Source: Bdellovibrionales bacterium | GTDB lineage: Bacteria; Bdellovibrionota; Bacteriovoracia; Bacteriovoracales; Bacteriovoracaceae | DNA length: 64,000 bases | Direction: 5' to 3' | NCBI GenBank assembly: GCA_018646675.1 | Contig: JABGUH010000009.1 | Location: 39,021 to 103,020, forward strand | Shown: positions 8,680 to 16,661 of the stretch, one piece after another | Layout: each line of letters opens with the position of its first letter | How positions within the stretch are numbered: the stretch's first letter is position 1 | Translations under genes and position numbers: made by a program | Notes under the pieces: generated by a model | Told to the model about the DNA's origin: nothing | Seen by the model: the letters and a program-made list of their open reading frames with translations, nothing else | The model's database searches: none

Positions 8680-9783
8680 ATGATCGAACCAGACTTAACC
8701 TTAAATCCCCAAAATGCTAACACCACTGTGGTGGTGGGGATGTCGGGGGGAGTTGACTCCTCTGTGGCGGCGCTGTTGCTGAAAATGCAGGGATACAATG
8801 TGATCGGTATCTTCATGAAAAACTGGGAAGAGGAGATCGATGGGGAGTGTAGTGCCAAAAAAGATTATGATGATGTGGTCAAGGTCTGTCGTCAGCTAGA
8901 GATTCCCTACTATGCGGTGGAGTTTATTCAGGAGTATCAGCAAGAGGTCTTTTCACATTTTTTAGCAGAGTATCAAGCCGGCCATACTCCTAATCCAGAT
9001 ATTCTTTGTAATCGGGAGATCAAGTTCAAAGTTTTCTTGGCCCAGGCTCTTAAAATGGGGGCCGACTATTTGGCGACTGGCCACTACTGCCAAACCAAGA
9101 TGGTGGACGGAGTGCAATCACTACTGAAGGGTGTGGATGGAAATAAAGATCAAAGCTACTTTCTCTATACTATTAAGGACCATATTTTAAAGCAGGTGCT
9201 CTTTCCCCTCGGAGGTTTAGTCAAGCCACAGATTCGTCAACTAGCGACAGATTTCAACCTGGCCACTAGCAAGAAGAAAGATAGCACTGGTATCTGCTTT
9301 ATCGGTGAGCGGGACTTTAGAGAATTTCTATCTGGTTATATTCCATCTAAGCCCGGTAATTTTGAATCATTAGATGGTCAGGTGGTGGGAAGGCACCATG
9401 GTGCGGTCTACTACACCATTGGTCAGCGTAAAGGATTGGGTCTCGGGGGAGAGGGGGAACCTTGGTTTGTCACGAGTAAAGATATGGAGCAGAACATTGT
9501 CTATGTAGTGCGAGGAGCAGATCACCCTTCACTGCTTTATAACAGTCTGGAAGCGACAGAACTAAGTTGGGTGGATGAGAGTTTTTCGCCCAAGTTGCCG
9601 TTTAGTTGTAGTTGTAAGGTGCGCTATCGACAACTGGATCAAGAGTGCATAATTGAGAGAGTTGAGGGAGATCGGCTCTGGGTCACATTTCCCACTCCTC
9701 AGCGTGCACTGGCCTTACGTCAATCAATTGTTTTCTACCAAGGTGATCACTGTCTAGGTGGAGCAATGGTGGCGAAAACTTAA
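8680..9783 (+). CDS. mnmA: tRNA-uridine 2-sulfurtransferase MnmA
   Basis: Thiolates C2 of wobble uridine 34 in tRNA Lys, Glu and Gln. The ATG at 8680 gives 367 residues, normal for the family. An in-frame start at 8473 would lie far inside the peptidase gene. The PP-loop SGGVDS is at 22-27. The catalytic cysteines are C110 in NPDILCNREIKF and C206 in STGICFIGER. DQSYFL and GQRKGLGLGG are also present. All key residues are intact, unlike the upstream paralogue. Sulfur could come from the cysteine desulfurase encoded at 39.9 kb or another relay. Confidence 0.96.
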   Translation: MIEPDLTLNPQNANTTVVVGMSGGVDSSVAALLLKMQGYNVIGIFMKNWEEEIDGECSAKKDYDDVVKVCRQLEIPYYAVEFIQEYQQEVFSHFLAEYQAGHTPNPDILCNREIKFKVFLAQALKMGADYLATGHYCQTKMVDGVQSLLKGVDGNKDQSYFLYTIKDHILKQVLFPLGGLVKPQIRQLATDFNLATSKKKDSTGICFIGERDFREFLSGYIPSKPGNFESLDGQVVGRHHGAVYYTIGQRKGLGLGGEGEPWFVTSKDMEQNIVYVVRGADHPSLLYNSLEATELSWVDESFSPKLPFSCSCKVRYRQLDQECIIERVEGDRLWVTFPTPQRALALRQSIVFYQGDHCLGGAMVAKT

Positions 9784-9798
9784 CAGGGAGCTAAAATC

Positions 9799-10524
9799 AT
9801 GAGAGGAAGCTGTTTTATCAAACCGTGGGAGTTAACTCTAACCACTAACCAAGAGCAGTGGGAGCAGGGTGGAGTGATTAGTGGTTGCCTAGAGGTCAAG
9901 GGGGATGGAGATCAAAGTGAGATAAAAGTTCTACTGGCCTATGGGACATTTAAAAAAGTTCGCCAGCAAGATGAAGGAGCCTTTATCGTCCAAACGGCAC
10001 TGGAGGTTGACAGTAATAGTAATTTTACAATCAAGCTGCCAATGGATGTCCCCATTACCGATAAGAGTGGCTCCCTCTATCTGCTCTATGGAGTTGGCGA
10101 TCAGCTAATTAAGTATGGTCAGTTGCAACTACAGGTGGAGCTGGCCGCTCCCTTGGCCAGTTTTCTAAAAATCCTGGTAGATTTTTTTCGTTTTCGGCTG
10201 GCACAAACTAAATTTAAAAAGGGGTACTCCGAGTTTAAGCTGGTTCCACCTAGTACTAAGGAGTTTACCACTATGGACTCTCTGGCTTGCTCTTTGCGGA
10301 TGGATGGTCAGGATATTGAGATCAAGTATAGCTTTAAGGTGAGAATCTTGGATATGGTTAGTGGTAAGATGCAGGTGGAACGTAAGGCAAAAATGTTTGT
10401 TACCCGTTTGACGCCTCAGCAGTATCTCTCTTTCGGCGCCCCTAACTATGACGTGATCAAAGGGTCAATCGAAGAGACGATGAAGCAGGTAATTAAGGGC
10501 CAATTTCTGATGGGGCAACTATAA
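9799..10524 (+). CDS. Unknown cytoplasmic protein, possible beta-sandwich
   Basis: I do not recognise this 241-residue protein. It has no signal peptide or membrane segment. The first 115 residues alternate hydrophobic and polar residues in a way that suggests beta strands (FIKPWELTL, GVISGCLEVKG, EIKVLLAYG, LYLLYGVGD). An arrestin-like sandwich is one possibility, but this is a guess. A basic amphipathic stretch near 125-150 separates the two halves. It follows mnmA by 15 nt with a GGGAG SD, so it is probably the last gene of that operon. Confidence 0.6.
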   Translation: MRGSCFIKPWELTLTTNQEQWEQGGVISGCLEVKGDGDQSEIKVLLAYGTFKKVRQQDEGAFIVQTALEVDSNSNFTIKLPMDVPITDKSGSLYLLYGVGDQLIKYGQLQLQVELAAPLASFLKILVDFFRFRLAQTKFKKGYSEFKLVPPSTKEFTTMDSLACSLRMDGQDIEIKYSFKVRILDMVSGKMQVERKAKMFVTRLTPQQYLSFGAPNYDVIKGSIEETMKQVIKGQFLMGQL

Positions 10525-10627
10525 CTTTAAGGAGTTAGCTGTGGGGGAGCTTTTTGCCCTACTGGTCAATGATATTTTGGTAACTGTTATAATGATGCAT
10601 AGTCTCAAACAACAAGGAGTTTGAAAG

Positions 10628-11221
10628 ATGAGAAAGTTACTACTAAGCATGGTATTAATTATTTGGTCCATATCCTCTTTTGCTGGTTTGATGATTGAGC
10701 CATCGATTGGGTATTTGGCCGGATCGATGGATACTAAGACCACTTTGGCCGGCCAGAATCTAGAGTATGGTGTTACCGGCACGGAGTTTGGAGCTAAGGT
10801 TGGTTACTCCTTTTTAGGCTTAAACCTTGGTGCTAGTTACTTTGTGGCCAGTACCGATTTTGCGGTAGATCAGCCCAGCAATTCAGGATTGGTAGATGTG
10901 GGATTTGATAGTACCAAAATGGGGGTTTTCGCTGGATTTAACTTTCCTGTCCTGCTGCGTGTTTGGGGGATCTACCATCTAAGTAGTGAGTACGAAGAGA
11001 GTATTGGAGATAAGGATCTATTAAGTGGCAAGGGCTACACTTTGGGGCTAGGCTTGACTCCTATCCCTATTCCACTGCCATTTCTCTCCTTGAGCTTCAA
11101 TCTAGAGTACACAATGATTAATCTGGATGAAGGTAAAGATGGAGTAACTGGTACTATCTCAACTATTGATTACGATGTTCAAGAGATCAAATTAAGCGTT
11201 AGTACTCCGCTGAATTTCTAA
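10628..11221 (+). CDS. Small outer-membrane beta-barrel candidate
   Basis: A 197-residue exported protein with signal peptide MRKLLLSMVLIIWSISSFAG. The mature part is built of alternating glycine/aromatic strands (GAKVGYSFLGLNLGASYF, GVFAGFNF, GYTLGLGLTP) and ends close to a hydrophobic strand, consistent with an OmpW/OMP-type eight-stranded barrel. A SD AAGGAG lies before the ATG. A TATAAT at 10588-10593 could be its -10 box, but no well-spaced -35 is visible. It ends just before a strong hairpin. No specific cargo or partner can be inferred. Confidence 0.65.
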   Translation: MRKLLLSMVLIIWSISSFAGLMIEPSIGYLAGSMDTKTTLAGQNLEYGVTGTEFGAKVGYSFLGLNLGASYFVASTDFAVDQPSNSGLVDVGFDSTKMGVFAGFNFPVLLRVWGIYHLSSEYEESIGDKDLLSGKGYTLGLGLTPIPIPLPFLSLSFNLEYTMINLDEGKDGVTGTISTIDYDVQEIKLSVSTPLNF

Positions 11222-11247
11222 ATATCTTTGGTAACTTAATTTTGAAC

Positions 11248-11278
11248 ACTACCCTCTTCTAAAGCAGAAGAGGGTAGT
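11248..11278. terminator. 13-bp hairpin between convergent genes
   Basis: Perfect inverted repeat: arms 11248-11260 and 11266-11278 with loop AAAGC. It lies between the convergent barrel gene and serA and could stop transcription from both sides. No long T tract follows on either strand, so it is not a textbook intrinsic terminator. The same 9-mer TTGGTAACT occurs on each side at 11228-11236 and 11282-11290. Confidence 0.6.
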
Positions 11279-11288
11279 AGCTTGGTAA

Positions 11289-12233
11289 CTAATCCAGACT
11301 ATTTACATTATTAATGATGGTGCCGTTGAGCAGATAGTCTGCCACTTGAGTAGCAACATCTACTGCAACGTTTATTTGCGCCTCTTTCGATGATGCTCCT
11401 AGATGTGGAGTCAAAAGAGCATTTTCTACTCCAAACAGCACATTCTCTTTGGCCGGTTCGGTGGGATAGACATCAATTGCCACACCCGCAATCTCACCGC
11501 TCTCTAAGGCACTCTTCAGATCTGCCTCATGGATCAGACCACCACGGGCACAGTTGATTAGAATAGCACTATTTTTCATCGCCTTAAGCGTCTTACTGTT
11601 GAACATATCACGAGTATCATCACTAAGTTTCGTATGTAGTGAGATGACATCGGACTGAGCGATTAGCTGGTCGAGAGATACTTTTGTTGCTCGCAAGCGG
11701 TCAAGATCCTCAGCACTGGCCGAGCTAGAGTTAGTGATAACATTCATCCCGATGGCACCTAACATCTCAGCAACACGTTGACCAATATTGCCAAAGCCGA
11801 TAATCCCTACAGTTTTCCCCTTAAGCTCGGTTCCCATAAATTTTGACTTCTCCCACTTACCTTGGTGGGTACTGGGGTTGGCGTGGTGAATATGACGCAT
11901 TAGTGAGAAGACTAGCCCGACGCTTAGTTCGGCGGTGGCTTCCATATTTCCTAATGGAGTGTTCATCACTAAAATTTTATGTTTGGTTGCAACATCTAGG
12001 TCGACGTTATCCACCCCAACTCCGGCCCGGCCGACCACTTTTAGGTTCTTACAGCCGTCTAAAATTTCCGCTTTTAACTTTGTGGCAGAACGAATTAAGA
12101 TTCCGTCATACTGATCAATACACCCTTTTAACTCTTCCGGTGTCATACCAGTTTTGATCTCGTAATCCACTCCTTTCGCTTTAAGGACATCTTCTACTTT
12201 GTTGCTCATCTTATCAGATACTAAAATTTTCAT
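11289..12233 (-). CDS. serA: D-3-phosphoglycerate dehydrogenase, short form
   Basis: First step of the phosphorylated serine pathway: oxidises 3-phosphoglycerate to 3-phosphohydroxypyruvate with NAD. The NAD-binding motif GFGNIG is present, with the catalytic arginine in NCARGG, the glutamate in YPTEP and the histidine in TPHLGASS. At 314 residues it lacks the C-terminal ACT and ASB regulatory domains. Serine feedback through ACT is therefore not expected. It follows serC by 23 nt in the same operon, with AAGGA upstream of the ATG. Confidence 0.94.
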   Translation of the reverse strand: MKILVSDKMSNKVEDVLKAKGVDYEIKTGMTPEELKGCIDQYDGILIRSATKLKAEILDGCKNLKVVGRAGVGVDNVDLDVATKHKILVMNTPLGNMEATAELSVGLVFSLMRHIHHANPSTHQGKWEKSKFMGTELKGKTVGIIGFGNIGQRVAEMLGAIGMNVITNSSSASAEDLDRLRATKVSLDQLIAQSDVISLHTKLSDDTRDMFNSKTLKAMKNSAILINCARGGLIHEADLKSALESGEIAGVAIDVYPTEPAKENVLFGVENALLTPHLGASSKEAQINVAVDVATQVADYLLNGTIINNVNSLD

Positions 12234-12256
12234 TGTTGATCCTTCTCTTCTATTGG

Positions 12257-13420
12257 TTATTGGTTATATTTTTCTAGCGTTGCAAAGAATGCCCACTCAA
12301 TCCATGGTAGTAGCAAGCCAATATCACTGGATTCAACGGTAGCGCCACCCCAGATTCGTAAGCCTGCTGGAGCATCCTTGTAGGAGTTGATATCATATCC
12401 GGCCCCCTCTTTGTCGATCAAGGCGGTTACCTCCTTGACAAATTTTTTCTGGGTATCACCATCTAGCTTTTTAAATTGGGGATGGGTGATACTTAGACAG
12501 ATGCTGGTGGAAGAGCGTGTCTCCTTCTCTGTTGCCAAGAACTCTACCCAGTCAGTCTGATCAACCCACTGACTAATTACATTTAAGTTATCTTGTGAGC
12601 GTCTGATTAGCCCTGGTAGACCGCCAATTGAGCTTGACCAGTTAAGAGCATCCAGTACGTCCTCAGTTGCCATCAATGATGGAGTGTTGATCGTTGCTCC
12701 ATCAAAGATGCCTTTGGCAAATTTTCCCTTATTGGCCAGACGGAAGATCTTGGGCATAGGCCATGATGGGGTGTAACTCTCAAGTCGCTCAACTGCTCGT
12801 GGAGAGAGAGCGATCATTCCGTGCGCTCCTTCGCCACCCAACGCTTTTTGCCAAGACCAAGTGACTACATCTAACTTGGTAAAATCTATCTCCATCGCAA
12901 AGACACCAGAGGTGGCATCACAGATGGTCAATCCTTTACGATCCGCAGGAATCCACTCGGCATTGGGAACGCAGACGCCGGAAGTTGTTCCGTTCCAGGT
13001 AAAGACTACATCATTGTCAAAGTTTACTTTGGATAGATCAGGTAATTGGCCATAGCCATCAACAGTGTGAGCATTAACATTTGTAAGCTTAAGTTGGTCC
13101 TTGATATCTTTAACCCAAGTCATGCCAAAAGATTCCCAACCTAAGACATCTACTCCACGCTCTCCCAGTAGACTCCACATTGCCATCTCAATTGCTCCAG
13201 TATCTGAAGCAGGAACAATCCCCAAGTGGTAGTCTGATGGCAGCCCCAAAACCTCCTTGGATTTTACAATTACCTCATTCAGTTTCGCCTTGCCACCTTT
13301 GGCGCGGTGAGATCGGCTATGGAAATTATCTTCTAGCGCCGCCAAGGTCCAGCCAGGTCGTTTGGAGCATGGGCCTGAGGAGAAGTAGGGACGGTTTGGT
13401 TTTTTTGTTGGCTTGTTCAC
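12257..13420 (-). CDS. serC: Phosphoserine aminotransferase
   Basis: PLP enzyme that converts 3-phosphohydroxypyruvate to phosphoserine. The N-terminal [11 protein letters not shown] and the PLP lysine region [13 protein letters not shown] place it in the alphaproteobacterial/methanosarcinal SerC subgroup rather than the E. coli type. The start is GTG with GGAGG 9 nt upstream. That SD is made of the last codons of the preceding small ORF, so translation of the two is probably coupled. serA follows downstream. No phosphoserine phosphatase is visible in the cluster. Confidence 0.94.
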   Translation of the reverse strand: MNKPTKKPNRPYFSSGPCSKRPGWTLAALEDNFHSRSHRAKGGKAKLNEVIVKSKEVLGLPSDYHLGIVPASDTGAIEMAMWSLLGERGVDVLGWESFGMTWVKDIKDQLKLTNVNAHTVDGYGQLPDLSKVNFDNDVVFTWNGTTSGVCVPNAEWIPADRKGLTICDATSGVFAMEIDFTKLDVVTWSWQKALGGEGAHGMIALSPRAVERLESYTPSWPMPKIFRLANKGKFAKGIFDGATINTPSLMATEDVLDALNWSSSIGGLPGLIRRSQDNLNVISQWVDQTDWVEFLATEKETRSSTSICLSITHPQFKKLDGDTQKKFVKEVTALIDKEGAGYDINSYKDAPAGLRIWGGATVESSDIGLLLPWIEWAFFATLEKYNQ

Positions 13421-13424
13421 TTGG

Positions 13425-13655
13425 TTATTCCTCCGTTTGAGTTGCTTGTCTCATCAATATAAAAATATAAATACTTTTAACCATCGACACAGTATTTAAG
13501 AAGAGATCATCGAGTTGCTTTAGCTTAAAATAGGTGTAAATTCTGATCTCATTTTCGCTATAAATCAAGCATTTTAACCGCCTGATCGGGAGCTGGTAGT
13601 ATCGCTCTAAGCCATTCATATCAGGCATCTTCACATCTAATACAATTTGATGCAC
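13425..13655 (-). CDS. Small unknown protein coupled to serC
   Basis: A 76-residue ORF with a GTG start and a very strong SD, AAGGAGG, 5 nt upstream. Its stop is 4 nt before the serC GTG, and its last codons contain the serC SD. This placement argues that it is a real gene. Residues 6-18 ([13 protein letters not shown]) strongly resemble the phosphoacceptor strand and loop of a response-regulator receiver. The ~50 residues that should come before it in a receiver are absent, and the rest does not read as a receiver. It could be a truncated remnant or a chance match. Function unknown. Confidence 0.6.
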   Translation of the reverse strand: MHQIVLDVKMPDMNGLERYYQLPIRRLKCLIYSENEIRIYTYFKLKQLDDLFLNTVSMVKSIYIFILMRQATQTEE

Positions 13656-13794
13656 CTATCCTCCTTGATGCCGATTTGATAAAAATCTGCTTTTAATCAA
13701 CAATGGAAGTGCTATCTGGACTGAATTGCTTAGGTAAGCATTTAGTGATAAATACAACACGTTAATAGTTGAAAACTCTTTTTCGGAGATTGTT

Positions 13795-15138
13795 ATGAAT
13801 TTTGAAAAAATTGGCTTACAGGTTCCTGAAATATTACTGCCAAATCCAGATGTTGATCTAGGCAAATGGGCGGTGGTCGCCTGTGACCAGTACACCTCCC
13901 AAGCTGACTACTGGAGTGAGATCAAAACAGTGATTGGTACAGCACCATCAACCCTGAATGTCATCTTTCCAGAGGTCTATCTAGAGGATGGGGATGGTCA
14001 GCAGCGGATAGAAAATATTAATACTACTATGCAGCAATATCTTGATAGTGGTGTCTTGGCGCCCATGTCAAATAGAGGTTTTGTACTGGTGGATCGGAAG
14101 ACCTCACAAGCGCCATCTCGCAAGGGGTTAGTGGTCGCCATTGATTTAGAGCAGTACGACTTTAACCAAGGATCTCAAACACTGATTCGTGCTACCGAGG
14201 GGACAATTGTTGATCGTCTTCCTCCGCGGATAAAGGTTCGACAGGATGCAACTATTGAGCTGCCTCATATTATGGTGTTGATTGATGATCCGCAGCGTAC
14301 CGTGATTGAGCCACTATTTGAAAAAAGCCCTAGTCTACTCTACGATTTTGAGTTGATGATGGAGAGTGGTCATATTACGGGGTATGCCATTGATACGCCG
14401 GAGCTACTACAAAGCGTCGCCGACGCCTTGACCAAGCTGGCCTCTCCTGAGCTGTTTAGTAAAAAATATAGTGTTGATTCTAAAAATACCCTGCTCTATG
14501 CCATGGGGGACGGTAATCACTCGTTGGCCACCGCTAAGGCGATCTGGGAGAAGATTAAGGCGGATAGCTCTGATCCTCAATCAGAGCTGGAGAATCCGGC
14601 CCGTTATGCTTTGGTGGAGCTAGTAAATATTCATGACGAGGGCCTACAGTTTGAGCCGATTCATCGAGTGGTTTTCGATGTCAAGCCAGAGCAGCTACTT
14701 AGTGATTTGCAGGAGTTTTTTGCTGGCCTAAAGAGTTCAAGTTCAACTATCTATCGTTGTGGTAGTGAAGCGGAGATGAAGAGAAGAGGGGAGGCGGCCA
14801 AAGGTGATAATACTCACATCTTGCCCTTTAATGATGCAACCGGCTTTGGATATATTCAAATAGAGAGTCCCGAATTCACTTTAGAGTTAGCGACACTTGA
14901 GTCATTTCTAAATGACTATCTGGTTAAAACTGATGGTAAGATTGACTTTATTCATGGTGATGATGTGGTGAATGAGCTAGGAGCGAAAGAGGGCCATATG
15001 GGCTTTTTTCTACCCCCCATCTCCAAGCATACTCTATTTAAAACAATCATTTTCGATGGCGCACTACCTAGGAAGACCTTCTCGATGGGGGAGGCGGATG
15101 AGAAACGTTTCTATTTAGAGGCGAGAAAGATTAAGTAA
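13795..15138 (+). CDS. DUF1015 family protein
   Basis: A 447-residue cytoplasmic protein of the DUF1015 family, recognised by the N-terminal VPEILLPNPDVDLGKWAVVA, CDQYTSQ, and the central MGDGNHSLATAKAIW block (about residues 239-253). The biochemical role of the family is not established to my knowledge. It diverges from serC-serA. From memory, DUF1015 genes are often near serA/serC in other bacteria, suggesting a role in serine metabolism. The DGNHS block resembles the DGHHR signature of ParB-like folds, which include free serine kinases. That link is inference. The SD GGAG precedes the ATG. Confidence 0.85.
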   Translation: MNFEKIGLQVPEILLPNPDVDLGKWAVVACDQYTSQADYWSEIKTVIGTAPSTLNVIFPEVYLEDGDGQQRIENINTTMQQYLDSGVLAPMSNRGFVLVDRKTSQAPSRKGLVVAIDLEQYDFNQGSQTLIRATEGTIVDRLPPRIKVRQDATIELPHIMVLIDDPQRTVIEPLFEKSPSLLYDFELMMESGHITGYAIDTPELLQSVADALTKLASPELFSKKYSVDSKNTLLYAMGDGNHSLATAKAIWEKIKADSSDPQSELENPARYALVELVNIHDEGLQFEPIHRVVFDVKPEQLLSDLQEFFAGLKSSSSTIYRCGSEAEMKRRGEAAKGDNTHILPFNDATGFGYIQIESPEFTLELATLESFLNDYLVKTDGKIDFIHGDDVVNELGAKEGHMGFFLPPISKHTLFKTIIFDGALPRKTFSMGEADEKRFYLEARKIK

Positions 15139-15150
15139 CCTTTTTTTCAA

Positions 15151-16593
15151 CTAGAGCAGGTTTAACTCAAGATAGGTTGAGTGACCTGCTTTGACCTCAA
15201 TATCAACCGAACGGGTGATCAGGCCAGGGACACTAATGGTCATTGTGACCACCTCTTTACGATAGTCGTCATTGGCCGGTTGGTAGCTATCGATGATTGA
15301 GCCCGTAAAATAGAGGCGGACAGATGAACTGTCATCTTCATTCACAGTTGCTCCATCAGCAAATAGCTCAAAAGCATCATTGATTATCACTTTGGGATTT
15401 TGCCACCACCAGTGCAACTGCCGATGATTAAATTTAACCTCAATCTCGTCTGGATCTATCTGAGTTCCATCCGCTAGCTTGACCCTAAGATCCAACATAA
15501 AGGAGGTAATCCGTTTTTTTACATCAATATTTTGTTTTACAGGTTGTTGGCCTAAGTGTTGAACAATCATCTTATAGGAGGGGTGAGAGCACTCAAGATC
15601 ATCGATACAGTGAGTTGGAATCTTGGCCACTCCCATCATCTTGCTGGGAGCATGTTTACTATCCGGGGCCAAAGAGACATGTAACGCCTCTACTACTCGA
15701 TACTCTGCGACGTTATTCTCGATAAAAGTAGGGGCGTAAACTTTATTATCATCCTGGTTGTTGCTGAGGGAGGCACTGCCATAGAGAGAGTTTAAGGTGG
15801 CACTAGGTAGTGGAACGGCCAGATCATCTTCGTATTCATTACGTCCGGTGACAAAATTATTAAGAAAATTTAAGGCGCTACCAAAGGCAACGACATTTAA
15901 GATCCGGACCTTTTGGCCAATCCGCTTGATTATACTTTGACCTTCAACAGTTGCCATCATCTGACGAAACTTGGTGATAGTCTTACTGCCAAAGGACATC
16001 TCTTTTAGTTCAATTGCTCCAAAGGGGATAGGGCGATCTAAGTGGAGTGTAGATAGAATACTTTTAGTTTTCCTCCCTAAACGTGCAGTTTTGGCCCCCA
16101 AAAATGGTGTTCCTAGGGAGATTGCACTATCAAAGTGGTTAATTAGTTTTGCCCCAAGGGCATGGGGATTACTAAAAGCTTGAAATAGGTAGATAGATGT
16201 GATCAGTCCCCCCTGGGAGTGAGCGATCAAGCTGATCCGATCGCTGGGGCGCAGCTCGATCCACTGGTTGGTGATATATTGATCAATAAAGATTTCTAGG
16301 TGTTCGGCAAAATTCGTAGTGGTTTTTTGATCGTTGCCAGTATCGTATTCAAAGGAGATCACTTGAAAATCACTCTTGTTGCCAATCGCTTGCATGCTAT
16401 TTGGTAGTGCTTCCTCCATTTGGCCAAAGGTACTTTTACCAGCACCAATCCCGTGAACCAGTACTACCAAGTGGCGCGGAGTATAACTATTCGCATGTAG
16501 GACAGGAGAGATAGCAATTGCTAAGAGGGCAAAAAGTATATAACATGCCAAAATGACACGGGAATCGTTCAATGAAGGTCTCATGTCGATCAT
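15151..16593 (-). CDS. Exported alpha/beta hydrolase, lipase-like
   Basis: Probable secreted or periplasmic serine esterase or lipase. A signal peptide or anchor covers about residues 14-35. LVVLVHGIGAGKSTFGQ gives the oxyanion-hole strand. AHSQGG holds the nucleophilic serine. GTPFLGAK is typical of PGAP1/DUF676-type lipases. A histidine near HPSYK (around residue 340) may complete the triad. The last ~120 residues look like a beta-sandwich. Two starts are possible (16593 or 16584), and neither has a clear SD. It lies 68 nt downstream of the helicase gene, with a hairpin between them, so it may have its own promoter. Confidence 0.75.
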   Translation of the reverse strand: MIDMRPSLNDSRVILACYILFALLAIAISPVLHANSYTPRHLVVLVHGIGAGKSTFGQMEEALPNSMQAIGNKSDFQVISFEYDTGNDQKTTTNFAEHLEIFIDQYITNQWIELRPSDRISLIAHSQGGLITSIYLFQAFSNPHALGAKLINHFDSAISLGTPFLGAKTARLGRKTKSILSTLHLDRPIPFGAIELKEMSFGSKTITKFRQMMATVEGQSIIKRIGQKVRILNVVAFGSALNFLNNFVTGRNEYEDDLAVPLPSATLNSLYGSASLSNNQDDNKVYAPTFIENNVAEYRVVEALHVSLAPDSKHAPSKMMGVAKIPTHCIDDLECSHPSYKMIVQHLGQQPVKQNIDVKKRITSFMLDLRVKLADGTQIDPDEIEVKFNHRQLHWWWQNPKVIINDAFELFADGATVNEDDSSSVRLYFTGSIIDSYQPANDDYRKEVVTMTISVPGLITRSVDIEVKAGHSTYLELNLL

Positions 16594-16598
16594 AATAG

Positions 16599-16627
16599 CA
16601 GCTTATTGCGCATGGCGCAATAAGCTG
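16599..16627. terminator. 12-bp hairpin between helicase and hydrolase genes
   Basis: Perfect inverted repeat, arms 16599-16610 and 16616-16627 with a 5-nt loop. It sits in the 68-nt gap between two minus-strand genes. It could attenuate transcription from the helicase gene into the hydrolase gene. No T tract follows on the minus strand, so termination efficiency is uncertain. Confidence 0.5.
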
Positions 16628-16661
16628 GGTAAATTTAATAAGGGTGAGGTCGGCCGGTGTA

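Noticed and set aside
13656..13895. 79-codon minus-strand frame covering the DUF1015 start
   Set aside because: Its first half is antisense to the DUF1015 coding start, and the rest does not continue the receiver-like small ORF. No SD.
15155..15192. Imperfect inverted repeat (AGCAGGT...ACCTGCT)
   Set aside because: It lies in the last codons of the hydrolase gene with an asymmetric internal loop and no T tract, so I do not call it a terminator.
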